Origin: Candidatus Parabacteroides intestinigallinarum
GTDB lineage: Bacteria; Bacteroidota; Bacteroidia; Bacteroidales; Tannerellaceae
Length of the DNA stretch: 64,000 bases
Assembly (NCBI GenBank): GCA_019114945.1
Contig: DXEN01000072.1
Coordinates: 1 to 64,000, forward strand
Reading direction: 5' to 3'
In this document: positions 18,278 to 27,189 of the stretch, piece by piece
Numbering within the stretch: the stretch's first letter is position 1
Layout of the letters: every line of letters starts with the position of its first letter
Program-made: the position numbers and the translations under genes
The notes under the pieces: generated by a model
What the model saw: only the letters and a program-made list of their open reading frames with translations
The model's database searches: none
What the model was told of the DNA's origin: nothing

Positions 18278-19798
18278 TTATTGATGCTCCGCCCTCAAGA
18301 GGTCGTTAACGGTCTTGACCGGGTTGAAGGTCTCGATAGGCACCTCGACGAAGACAGTGTTCCAATCGCTCATAGCGCCGTTCCACAAGCCAGGCAACTC
18401 CAATGCCTTCAAATCGCGACCATCCTTGCTCTTTTGCGAGATGAAGCCCGTGTTCTTGTCCACGTAATCCGGCAAATTATATTTCTCGCCCTTGTGGTTC
18501 TTCACGGCGCATACCAAATCCACCGGATTGAAATGCGTTCCTTTCTCGAACATCGCTTTCTTCGCCGGATCGCTCATATCGATCTGCGAGCTCTCCAACA
18601 CTTGTGGCGAGATAGTGCCGTCCGGATTGACAGCGAGGAACGGACCGCCGCCCGGCTCACCCACGTTCTTCACCATACCACATACACGAAGCGGACGCGC
18701 CAACTTGTTCTTGATATATAAAATTAGCTCGGCATCCTCCAGCAACTTCGTGTCCGGGTTCTTGATGCACAGCTCATCTTGCAAGAAGTGGATCATCTCC
18801 TCCACCTCGGCGTGCGTATACTTACCACTCTCTATCAGGTTGAGGTATTTAAAAATCTTCTCCTGCAAGGAAACCAGCACGCCGGCGATCACCTTCTTAT
18901 AAATAACCGTGGCACACTTGAAGCTATCGGGCACCACGTTGTCGATATTCTTGATAAATATCACGTCGGCATCCACGTCGTTCAGGTTCTCGATCAAGGC
19001 ACCATGGCCACCCGGACGGAACAACAATTTACCATTCTTGTCGCGGAAAGGAGTGTTGTCCATCGCCGCGGCGATCGTATCGGTACTAGGCTTCTGCACA
19101 CTGAAGGAAATATCGTACTTCACGGAGAATTTCTCCTCATACTCCTTGCGTTTCTCAGCCACGAGACTCTCGAACAACGCTTGATGCTCCGGTGATACGG
19201 TGAAATGAATATTCACGTCGCCTACGTTGTTCTTCGCATACATGGCACCCTCCGCCAAATGCTCCTCCATCGCCGTACGAGACCCGCCGGGATATTTGTG
19301 GAACAAAAGCAAGCCCTTCGGAAGCTGGCCGTAATTCAATCCTTTCGCCTCCAAGAGGTTCGCCACGATCTCCTTATACTCGCCACAGGCCTTCAGGGCA
19401 GGAATATCTTTCGCCGTATTCTCCACGCACTTGTCGTTCAAGGCTTTGTAAAAAGCGAATTTCTCGATCTCGTTGAAGAATTTCTTCTCGAAATCGGTCA
19501 TCGGCTCTTGGTAGTCGGCGGAAAGGAAAGCGAACAAGTTCTTGAACATACGGCTGGCCGCACCCGACGCCGGCACGAATTTCAAGATCTTCTTGTTTTT
19601 CGCCAAATAAGCGTCCCACGCATCCATATAAGAGGCTTGTTCTTCCTTCGACACCACTTTGATGCCTTTTTCTACCGAGGCGGACGCCGCTATTTCCAAA
19701 TAGGGGAAACCTTTCACGAAGCAAGCTAATTGCTCCTCAATTTGTTTTTCGCTGATTCCTTTGGCTTTCAGCTGTTCTAAATCGTTCGCGTTTAACAT
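18278..19798 (-). CDS. DUF4301 family protein
   Basis: This 506-aa cytoplasmic protein without signal peptide belongs to a family conserved in Bacteroidetes and of unknown function. KFVPASGAASRMFKNL near residue 75 resembles the Gly-rich nucleotide-binding loop of sugar nucleotidyltransferases. FRPGGHGALIENL and VIFIKNIDNVVPD resemble the loops of UDP-sugar pyrophosphorylases, so a nucleotidyltransferase-like fold is a reasonable inference. It is transcribed alone from a promoter at 19865-19872 and converges on the DUF3857 operon. Confidence 0.88.
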   Translation of the reverse strand: MLNANDLEQLKAKGISEKQIEEQLACFVKGFPYLEIAASASVEKGIKVVSKEEQASYMDAWDAYLAKNKKILKFVPASGAASRMFKNLFAFLSADYQEPMTDFEKKFFNEIEKFAFYKALNDKCVENTAKDIPALKACGEYKEIVANLLEAKGLNYGQLPKGLLLFHKYPGGSRTAMEEHLAEGAMYAKNNVGDVNIHFTVSPEHQALFESLVAEKRKEYEEKFSVKYDISFSVQKPSTDTIAAAMDNTPFRDKNGKLLFRPGGHGALIENLNDVDADVIFIKNIDNVVPDSFKCATVIYKKVIAGVLVSLQEKIFKYLNLIESGKYTHAEVEEMIHFLQDELCIKNPDTKLLEDAELILYIKNKLARPLRVCGMVKNVGEPGGGPFLAVNPDGTISPQVLESSQIDMSDPAKKAMFEKGTHFNPVDLVCAVKNHKGEKYNLPDYVDKNTGFISQKSKDGRDLKALELPGLWNGAMSDWNTVFVEVPIETFNPVKTVNDLLRAEHQ

Positions 19799-19864
19799 AG
19801 TACGTTATTTAATTGTGAATAAAAATCTACCGACGGCGCATGGCCTCTTGGCATACGCACTGCG

Positions 19865-19872
19865 CAAATGTA
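19865..19872 (-). promoter_or_regulatory. minus-7 promoter element for the DUF4301 gene
   Basis: On the minus strand TACATTTG matches TAnnTTTG and lies 66 bp before the ATG at 19798. The opposite strand carries only a weaker TATTTTTA (19916-19923) that could serve the ppGpp synthetase gene. Confidence 0.5.
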
Positions 19873-19954
19873 TAAAATTACCGGAAGATATACATCCTAA
19901 TTCCCCATAAAAAAGTATTTTTACGGCATGTTTCACAACAAGGGACTATTAGGA

Positions 19955-22189
19955 ATGGACAAGGAAGAATTAAAAACGGACTTTTTCACACCCGAGGAGA
20001 AGAAAATCTTTTCAACGAAATACAAGCTCCTGCTGAGCGACCTTTATTGCTGCTTAGAGAAAGAGGACTTGCGAAAGATGAAAGCATTGATACGGCGAAT
20101 CGCCACGACCGATTGTTACGGCAGGGATAAGAACGGTATCAACATCCTGCTGCGCAACATCGACACGGCGCTTATCGTCACTCGCGAGATCGGACTGAAA
20201 CGGGTGTCGGTCATCGCTATCCTGCTGTACCGGCCGGTATGGAAGGGAGCGATCGCGCACGAGGAAGTGGAACAAGCTTTCGGCGCGGAGGTGGCGTTAA
20301 TGATCGACCGTCTGATTAAGACCTCCGAACTATACGCCCGAAGCACGGCGGTGAATTCCGAGAATTTCCACCACCTGCTCTTCTCGTTCGCCGAGGACGT
20401 GCGCGTAATCCTGATTATGATAGCCGACCGTCTCTGCCTGATGCGACTCGGTAAGCGCCTTGCCGAGGACGACCGTGTACGCCTCGCCACGGAAGCCGCT
20501 TACTTATACGCCCCCCTCGCCCATCGACTGGGGCTATATAAGATAAAGAGCGAGTTAGAGGATTTATCGCTGAAATACACCGACCGGAAGCAATACGACT
20601 TCATCAAGCAAAAGCTAAACGAGACGAAACGCTCGCGCGACGCTTACATCGCCGAGTTTATCGCCCCGATCAAGCAAAAGCTGAACGAAGCGGGCTTTTC
20701 GTTCGATATCAAGGGACGAACCAAATCCATCCACTCCATCAACAATAAGTTAAAAAAGCAGCAAGTGGAATTCGAGGGCATCTACGACTTGTTCGCCATC
20801 CGGATCATCCTCGACACGCCTTTGGAGCGGGAGCGCTCGGAATGCTGGCAGGTCTACTCCATCATTACCGATATGTACCAGCCTAATCCCAAACGCATGA
20901 AGGACTGGATATCCATTCCTAAGAGCAATGGCTACGAGAGCTTGCACATCACCGTGATGGGGCCGAAGAACAAGTGGGTGGAAGTACAGATACGCACAAG
21001 ACGGATGGACGAGATAGCCGAACGGGGCCTCGCCGCCCACTGGAAATATAAGGGCGTGAAAGCGGAAAGCGGCCTCGACGAGTTCATGAACAACGTACGC
21101 GCCGCCTTGGAAACGAAAGGGAGCAACCCGCTCGACCTCATGCAAGATTTCAAGATGGACTTGTACAAGGACGAGATTTACGTGTTCACGCCAACCGGTG
21201 AACTGATCAAGCTGGCGAAAGGTGCCACGGTGCTCGATTTCGCTTTCGCCATCCATACGAAACTAGGTTGCACATGCGTCTCAGCGAAAGTAAACGGCAA
21301 GAACGTACCCATCAAGCACGTGCTGGGCAACGGCGATACGGTGGAAGTCATTACGTCCTCACAACAAAGCCCGAAACGGGACTGGCTGGGTTTTGTCGTC
21401 ACCTCGAAAGCGCGCGTGAAAATCAAGCAGGCACTGAAAGAGGAAACCGTGAAAGCGGTAGAGTTCGCCAAGGAGATGCTGCAACGGCGCTTCAAGAACC
21501 GGAAGATTGAGCCGGACGAGGCGACAATGATGCGTTACATCAAGAAGAAAGGTTTCAAGACCGTGACCGACTTCTATATCGAAATCGCCGAGGAACGGCT
21601 GGATCCGAACGAGGTAATCGATGAATATATAGAGACCATACGCAAGGAGACCGAGCCAAACGACCGTGCGGAGGCACGCAGCGCCGAGGAATACAGCGCG
21701 ACAACCCCCATCGAGGAACGCTCGACCGACAAGGACGTATTGGTGATCGACAAGAACCTGACCGGCATCGAATATAAATTGGCCAAGTGCTGCAACCCGA
21801 TCTATGGTGACGAGGTATTCGGTTTCGTCTCCACACGAGGCATCAAGATCCATCGCATGGACTGCCCGAACGCGCAAGAAATGATTAGCCGGTTCGGCTA
21901 CCGTATCGTGCGAGCGAAATGGAGCGGGAAAGGCGAGACTGGCTATATCGTGACGCTACGGGTTATCGGACGGGACGATATCGCCATCGTGACAAACATC
22001 ACTTCCGTCATAGGCAAGGAATCGAGCGTCACGCTGCGTTCGCTAAATATCGACTCGGTGGACGGACTCTTCCAAGGGAACTTCACCGTCTCGGTAAAAG
22101 ACACCGGCTCGCTCACCGCACTGACCAAGAAGATCCGTGCGGTAAGCGGCGTAAAAAGCGTAGAGCGGCTGAACACGGGCATGGCATAA
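19955..22189 (+). CDS. relA: RelA-type (p)ppGpp synthetase with degenerate hydrolase domain
   Basis: This 744-aa RelA/SpoT homologue makes the stringent-response alarmone. The N-terminal HD region is present but lacks the HD pair: LLYRPVWKG stands where LLHDVVED is expected, so hydrolysis is unlikely. The synthetase domain is intact (GRTKSIHSINNKL, SNGYESLHITVMGP, VEVQIRTRRMDEIAERG). A TGS domain (IYVFTPTGELIKL), a Cys-rich conserved segment (AKCCNPIYGDEVFGFV) and a C-terminal ACT domain follow. The ATG at 19955 is preferred over 19928 because AGGA precedes it and a weak promoter element lies at 19916-19923. Bacteroidetes often carry a second, bifunctional Rel elsewhere. Confidence 0.92.
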   Translation: MDKEELKTDFFTPEEKKIFSTKYKLLLSDLYCCLEKEDLRKMKALIRRIATTDCYGRDKNGINILLRNIDTALIVTREIGLKRVSVIAILLYRPVWKGAIAHEEVEQAFGAEVALMIDRLIKTSELYARSTAVNSENFHHLLFSFAEDVRVILIMIADRLCLMRLGKRLAEDDRVRLATEAAYLYAPLAHRLGLYKIKSELEDLSLKYTDRKQYDFIKQKLNETKRSRDAYIAEFIAPIKQKLNEAGFSFDIKGRTKSIHSINNKLKKQQVEFEGIYDLFAIRIILDTPLERERSECWQVYSIITDMYQPNPKRMKDWISIPKSNGYESLHITVMGPKNKWVEVQIRTRRMDEIAERGLAAHWKYKGVKAESGLDEFMNNVRAALETKGSNPLDLMQDFKMDLYKDEIYVFTPTGELIKLAKGATVLDFAFAIHTKLGCTCVSAKVNGKNVPIKHVLGNGDTVEVITSSQQSPKRDWLGFVVTSKARVKIKQALKEETVKAVEFAKEMLQRRFKNRKIEPDEATMMRYIKKKGFKTVTDFYIEIAEERLDPNEVIDEYIETIRKETEPNDRAEARSAEEYSATTPIEERSTDKDVLVIDKNLTGIEYKLAKCCNPIYGDEVFGFVSTRGIKIHRMDCPNAQEMISRFGYRIVRAKWSGKGETGYIVTLRVIGRDDIAIVTNITSVIGKESSVTLRSLNIDSVDGLFQGNFTVSVKDTGSLTALTKKIRAVSGVKSVERLNTGMA

Positions 22190-22198
22190 AGCGGAATC

Positions 22199-23629
22199 CT
22201 ATTCTACCGGCTTCAACCCCATCCGCCCGGCCTGTTCGAGCATGAACAGCCGGGCGGCCTCATACTCGTTCGGGATTACGCCATCCAAGATAGCGTTCTT
22301 AATCGCCTCCTTCAGCACGCCCACGGGTCGCGAGGGCGGCAGAGCGAACGTCGCCATAATCTCCTCGCCCGACACGGGTGGTTGGAAATTGCGCACCCGG
22401 TCTTTCTCCTCGATATCGGCCAGCTTCTCGCGTACCTTCCGGTAATTCTCCAAGAAACGACGCACCTTCTCCGGCCTCTTGCTCGTGATATCAGCCTCGC
22501 AAAGTTTCATCAAATCATCGATATCATCCCCGGCATCGAACAGAAGCCGACGGATAGCCGAGTCGGTCACCTCCTCGTCCGACAAGGCAATCGGACGCAT
22601 ATGTAGGCTCACCATCTTTTGCACATATTTCATCTTCTCGTTCATCGGGAGCTTCATCTTTCGGAAAATCCCAGGAACCATCTTCTCCCCTACGAAATTA
22701 TGATTATGGAACGTCCACCCCAAACGAGGATCGAACCGTTTAGTGACAGGTTTGGCGATATCGTGGAACAAAGCGCTCCAGCGCAACCACAAATTGTCGG
22801 TCGTCCGGCTCAGCCGATCCAATACCATCAGCGTATGAGCGAAATTGTCCTTATGGCCGATGCCCTCCTTGGTCTCCACTCCTTTCAAAGCGCACAACTC
22901 CGGAAAGATCAGCTCAAGCAAACCGCACTTATCGAGCAAATCAAAGCCGATCGAAGGTTTGGGCGACATGATAATCTTATTCAACTCATCTACGATCCGC
23001 TCCTTGGAGATGATCGAGATCCGTTCCCGGTTGCGCACGATCGCATCGAACGTCGTCGGCGCGATGAAGAAACCTAACTGGGTAGCGAAGCGAATCGCCC
23101 GCATCATCCGCAACGGATCGTCGCTGAAGGTAATATCAGGATCCAAGGGCGTCCGGATCGTTAAATCCTCCAAATCATCCAGCCCTCCGAAAGGATCGAC
23201 CAACTCGCCATATCGCTCTCGGTTCAAGCAAAGCGCCAAAGCGTTGATCGTGAAATCGCGGCGATTTTGGTCGTCCTCCAACGTCCCATCCTCTACAATA
23301 GGCTTGCGGCTATCGTGGCTATACGATTCCTTGCGAGCCCCGACAAACTCCAATTCCAAATCGCCGGCTTTCACCTGTGCCGTACCAAAATTCTTGAATA
23401 CGGAAAGATGCGCCCCTTTCCCCAATTTCCTGGCGACCGACTTAGCTAATTCGATACCGCTCCCCACCGCCACTACATCGATATCCTTCGACGAACGGTT
23501 CAAGAACAAATCTCGCACATAGCCACCTATCACATACGCTTCCACGCCCAACTCGTCCGCCGCCTCCGATATAATCCGGAAATGTTTAGCGGAAATATGC
23601 ACCAATATCTCTTCCTCGCTTATATACAT
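22199..23629 (-). CDS. CCA-adding tRNA nucleotidyltransferase with HD domain
   Basis: This 476-aa class II nucleotidyltransferase would add or repair the 3-prime CCA of tRNA. It has YVIGGYVRDLFLNR followed by DIDVVAVG (metal-binding DxD type), then RRDFTINALALCL and the helical neck. A C-terminal HD phosphohydrolase-like domain (HKDNFAHTLMVLDRL, WSALFHDIAKP) may trim 2-prime,3-prime-cyclic ends. A poly(A) polymerase is the main alternative, but these features together are usual in the CCA enzymes of Bacteroidetes. It converges on relA with only 9 nt between them. Confidence 0.9.
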   Translation of the reverse strand: MYISEEEILVHISAKHFRIISEAADELGVEAYVIGGYVRDLFLNRSSKDIDVVAVGSGIELAKSVARKLGKGAHLSVFKNFGTAQVKAGDLELEFVGARKESYSHDSRKPIVEDGTLEDDQNRRDFTINALALCLNRERYGELVDPFGGLDDLEDLTIRTPLDPDITFSDDPLRMMRAIRFATQLGFFIAPTTFDAIVRNRERISIISKERIVDELNKIIMSPKPSIGFDLLDKCGLLELIFPELCALKGVETKEGIGHKDNFAHTLMVLDRLSRTTDNLWLRWSALFHDIAKPVTKRFDPRLGWTFHNHNFVGEKMVPGIFRKMKLPMNEKMKYVQKMVSLHMRPIALSDEEVTDSAIRRLLFDAGDDIDDLMKLCEADITSKRPEKVRRFLENYRKVREKLADIEEKDRVRNFQPPVSGEEIMATFALPPSRPVGVLKEAIKNAILDGVIPNEYEAARLFMLEQAGRMGLKPVE

Positions 23630-23658
23630 GAATGCTATATTAACCGTAATAAAAACGC

Positions 23659-23666
23659 GAAGGTAA
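23659..23666 (-). promoter_or_regulatory. minus-7 promoter element for the CCA enzyme
   Basis: On the minus strand TACCTTCG matches TAnnTTTG in seven of eight positions and lies about 30 bp before the ATG at 23629. Confidence 0.5.
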
Positions 23667-23786
23667 CAATCTTTTCACAATTCATGGCAATGAACGTGAA
23701 TACACCGCGCGCTTGAAAATCCCGAAAAAATAAACGCGTTCGCATCACCCTTCGGGATGACTATTGCGTAAAATATCAAATATTCT

Positions 23787-23794
23787 TACCTTTA
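23787..23794 (+). promoter_or_regulatory. possible minus-7 promoter element for the helicase gene
   Basis: TACCTTTA is a near match to TAnnTTTG, 22 bp before the helicase ATG. The rest of the 187-bp divergent gap (23630-23816) holds an 8-bp inverted repeat (ATCCCGAA at 23719 and TTCGGGAT at 23751) and no gene. Confidence 0.4.
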
Positions 23795-23816
23795 CCCCCA
23801 ATTTGAATAGGACAAA

Positions 23817-25043
23817 ATGAGATTTGATGAATTAGATTTGGAAGATGCCGTATTGGATGGACTTTACGACATGAATTTCGAGGAGACGACACCGATCCAA
23901 GAAAAAACAATTCCCTTGATATTGGAGGGTAAAGATATTATTGGCTGCGCGCAAACCGGCACGGGAAAGACGGCCGCGTACGTGTTACCTGTAATCAGCG
24001 AGCTAAGCCGGGGCGATTTTCCGACAGACGCCGTCAACGCCGTGATTATGGCACCAACGCGCGAGTTGGCGCAACAAATCGACCAACAGATACAGGGATT
24101 CACCTACTATATTCCCTCTATCTCGGCGGTAGCTGTTTATGGCGGGACCGATGGCATCACGTGGGAGCAACAAAGAAGAGGCTTGGAGCTGGGCGCCGAT
24201 ATCGTGATCGCTACTCCGGGGCGTCTGCTATCGCATATCAAACTGGGGACGGTAGATCTCTCACGGGTATCTTTTTTCATTCTGGATGAAGCCGACCGCA
24301 TGCTGGATATGGGCTTTTTCGACGATATCATGCAAGTTTATAAACAACTTCCCCCCACGTGCCAAACGATCATGTTCTCGGCGACAATGCCGCCCAAGAT
24401 CCAGACCTTGGCAAAGTCCATCCTTAAGGATCCGGTAGAGGTGAAGATCGCGATTTCCCGCCCTCCCGAATCAATCATGCAAACCGCCTACATCTGTTAC
24501 GACCCGCAGAAGATCAAGATCCTGCAAGATCTTTTCACGCAAGCCCCGCCGCGGCGCGTCATCATCTTCTCTTCCTCGAAAATGAAAGTGAAGGAGCTAA
24601 CTTCTACCTTGAAGAAAAAGAAGTTCAACGTGGCGGCCATGCATTCCGATTTGGAGCAATCGCAACGGGAAGAGGTGATGAAAGCATTCAAGAACGGCCA
24701 TATCGACATTCTCGTGGCGACGGACGTAGTAGCGCGTGGCATCGACATCAACGACATCAGGCTTGTCGTCAATTTCGACATTCCACACGATCCGGAGGAT
24801 TACGTACACCGCATCGGCCGAACGGCCCGCGGCACGAATGGCGAAGGCTTGGCGATCACGTTCGTCGCGCCCAACGAGCAACCCCGATTCCAGAAACTGG
24901 AGGAATTCCTGGAGAAAGAGATCTACAAGATTCCGATAGATCCGAAATTCGGCGAGGTGCCCGCCTACGAGCCATCGAAATATCGCACTGTTATAAAAAA
25001 GCAAGGCCGCACCCTACGTCGGCCCAAGAGAAAACAAGCATGA
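23817..25043 (+). CDS. DEAD-box RNA helicase, RhlE type
   Basis: This 408-aa ATP-dependent RNA helicase contains the standard motifs in order: Q motif (TTPIQEKTIPLIL), Walker A AQTGTGKTAAY, PTRELAQQ, TPGRLL, Walker B LDEADRMLDMGF, SAT, and in the second RecA domain VATDVVARGID and HRIGRTARG. The C-terminus is a short basic tail (KKQGRTLRRPKRKQA) typical of RhlE-like proteins and likely to bind RNA. Its stop overlaps the next gene by 4 nt (ATGA). A role in ribosome assembly or RNA turnover is inferred from the family. Confidence 0.93.
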   Translation: MRFDELDLEDAVLDGLYDMNFEETTPIQEKTIPLILEGKDIIGCAQTGTGKTAAYVLPVISELSRGDFPTDAVNAVIMAPTRELAQQIDQQIQGFTYYIPSISAVAVYGGTDGITWEQQRRGLELGADIVIATPGRLLSHIKLGTVDLSRVSFFILDEADRMLDMGFFDDIMQVYKQLPPTCQTIMFSATMPPKIQTLAKSILKDPVEVKIAISRPPESIMQTAYICYDPQKIKILQDLFTQAPPRRVIIFSSSKMKVKELTSTLKKKKFNVAAMHSDLEQSQREEVMKAFKNGHIDILVATDVVARGIDINDIRLVVNFDIPHDPEDYVHRIGRTARGTNGEGLAITFVAPNEQPRFQKLEEFLEKEIYKIPIDPKFGEVPAYEPSKYRTVIKKQGRTLRRPKRKQA

Positions 25044-27166
25044 CAATACAAGAAATCAACATAGCGTATAACCGGATTGTCGGTTCGTTGGACAGCAAGG
25101 AACTGAAAAACGCGTTCGATTACCTGCAAAGCTTGATTGCCGGTACGCAAGAGTATGCGTTCCAGGATGCGGTGGACAAATTGCGGGATACCTATAAATA
25201 TATGCTACGCTATCGGATAGAGGGCGTGAAAGACCCGATGCAGGAATCTATCTACAACAATCTGCTCGCCTCGACTTATGAGCTGACCGACGAGGTAAGG
25301 CACAAAGCGCTGGCCGTTGTCTCGCCCCTCACCTACTACAGCCACAAGCGTATGGCCCCGAAAGAAAGTTTCGAGGCCATGCACCAAGCGCTGCGGCATG
25401 CCACCGACGAGGCGGTGCTTGTCCGGCTGTTCGAGAAAGTATGGACCTCCGGCCTGCTGAAGCCGGAGGAGACCGCCGCCATTCAGGCGATTCTGGAAGA
25501 CAGCGAGCTACACTACACCGTCGGTTGCCAAGTCGTTTCCGCCCTGCTGTTGGGGTCGCGAATCGCTTTCGATAAGGAGAAACTATCGCTACTATTCGAC
25601 GCCGCCGGGAGCGACAACCCGGAAATCCGCTGCCGGGCTTTGATTGGCATCCTTCTGACTCTCTATACCTACCGGAGGCGTATGGAGGCGTATCCACGGA
25701 TAGCGAACCGGCTGGCCGCTTTGGCGGAAACAACGCCAGATCTTACGAAATCAATCCGCACGATTATCCTGCGCTTCATCCTCGCCCGCGAGACGGAAAA
25801 GATAGCAGGCAAACTGCAAGAGGAGATCATCCAAGAGATCATAAAGTCCGGCCCGAAGTTCGGCAAGGAGATTACCCCCGATCTATTGGGAGGCGAGATG
25901 AACCCGGAATGGCAAGAGAAACTCGCGAACAGCTCGCTCGGAAAAAAGATGATCGAGTTCAGCGAGTTGCAACTGGAAGGCGCCGACGTGATGCACTCTA
26001 CTTTCACGCACCTGAAGCATTTCCCTTTCTTCCGCGAGTTGAGCAACTGGTTCATGCCCTTTACGGCGAGTCATTCCGTCTTCGGAAACGCGACAGAAAA
26101 CCCCGCAGAACAGAAGATGCTAAGTTCGATGGCGGAGGCACCTTTTATGTGCAACTCAGACAAATATTCCCTTTTTCTCGGCATGAGGATGCTACCGGAG
26201 CAAGCCCGCCAGCTCATGACGGGGCAACTTGGCGGACAAGCCTCGGAGATGATCCGGCAAACCCAGGAGGAACTGCCGGGACAACGAGACAAAATGGATA
26301 TAATCGCAATGCAATACATACAGGATTTGTATCGTTTCTTCAAGCTCCACCCCCGGCATCTGGATTTCGAGGATATATTCACGCTCACGCTTGATTTCCA
26401 TAACCTGCCCATCATTCGTCCCTACATCGACGATAAAGAGAGCCTGACGACGATCGCCGAGTTCTATCTTCGGAAGCGATATTTCCCGGAGGCGCTGACG
26501 CTTTTCAGCCAATTATCGGAAGCCGACCAAGAGAACGACACGCTCTACCAGAAAATAGGTTATTGCAAACAAATGAGCGGCGACATACAAGGAGCCCTAA
26601 ACGCTTATCTACGCGCCGACCTTCTCCAGCCGGACAGTAAATGGGTAATCCGGCGAATCGCCGGTTGCTACCGCACCTTGAAACAGCCGGAGAAGGCATT
26701 GGGCTATTATCGGCGTTGCGAGGCCATGAACCCCGACGACCTCTCCATACAACTCTCTATCGGCCATTGCCAATTAGAGTTAAAGGAATACAATGAGGCC
26801 CTTAAGTATTACTTCAAGGTAGACTATTTAGACCCGGCGAATATGAAAGCGTGGCGACCGATCGCCTGGTGCTCTTTCCTTGTCGGGAAGTACGACCAAG
26901 CCCGCGGTTATTACAAGAAAATCATCGACAATCAACCAAACACGCAAGACTTCTTGAACGCCGGGCACACGGAATGGGCCTTGCAACACGTCAAGGAGGC
27001 GCTGGCGCTCTACCGGAAAGCGGTAGAGAAAGAATCGGGCGATTTCCAGAAGTTCCGGGAATTGTTCGACCAGGATATTCCCGACTTGCTTGTCGCCGGC
27101 ATCGAGGAAGCGGAAATCCCGCTCATGCTGGACCAGCTCCGGTATACGATAGATGGTACGTTTTGA
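25040..27166 (+). CDS. large TPR-repeat protein of unknown function
   Basis: This 708-aa cytoplasmic protein has no signal peptide. The first 450 residues are helical and not recognised (IAYNRIVGSLDSKELKNAF, EITPDLLGGEMNPEWQ). Residues about 480-680 are tetratricopeptide repeats (YFPEALTLFSQL, GDIQGALNAYLRADLLQPDS, KYDQARGYYKKIIDNQP). It is translationally coupled to the helicase upstream, suggesting a role in RNA or ribosome metabolism, for example as a scaffold. That is inference only. Confidence 0.85.
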   Translation: MTIQEINIAYNRIVGSLDSKELKNAFDYLQSLIAGTQEYAFQDAVDKLRDTYKYMLRYRIEGVKDPMQESIYNNLLASTYELTDEVRHKALAVVSPLTYYSHKRMAPKESFEAMHQALRHATDEAVLVRLFEKVWTSGLLKPEETAAIQAILEDSELHYTVGCQVVSALLLGSRIAFDKEKLSLLFDAAGSDNPEIRCRALIGILLTLYTYRRRMEAYPRIANRLAALAETTPDLTKSIRTIILRFILARETEKIAGKLQEEIIQEIIKSGPKFGKEITPDLLGGEMNPEWQEKLANSSLGKKMIEFSELQLEGADVMHSTFTHLKHFPFFRELSNWFMPFTASHSVFGNATENPAEQKMLSSMAEAPFMCNSDKYSLFLGMRMLPEQARQLMTGQLGGQASEMIRQTQEELPGQRDKMDIIAMQYIQDLYRFFKLHPRHLDFEDIFTLTLDFHNLPIIRPYIDDKESLTTIAEFYLRKRYFPEALTLFSQLSEADQENDTLYQKIGYCKQMSGDIQGALNAYLRADLLQPDSKWVIRRIAGCYRTLKQPEKALGYYRRCEAMNPDDLSIQLSIGHCQLELKEYNEALKYYFKVDYLDPANMKAWRPIAWCSFLVGKYDQARGYYKKIIDNQPNTQDFLNAGHTEWALQHVKEALALYRKAVEKESGDFQKFRELFDQDIPDLLVAGIEEAEIPLMLDQLRYTIDGTF

Positions 27167-27189
27167 GCCGGAATAAACAAACGAACACT

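Noticed and set aside
23719-23758. 8-bp inverted repeat upstream of the helicase as an operator
   Set aside because: The arms are short and 24 bp apart, and nothing else supports it; mentioned only in the promoter entry.
26851-27189. N-terminal extension of the MtaB ORF
   Set aside because: It overlaps the end of the TPR gene in another frame; the ATG at 27190 gives the normal family start.
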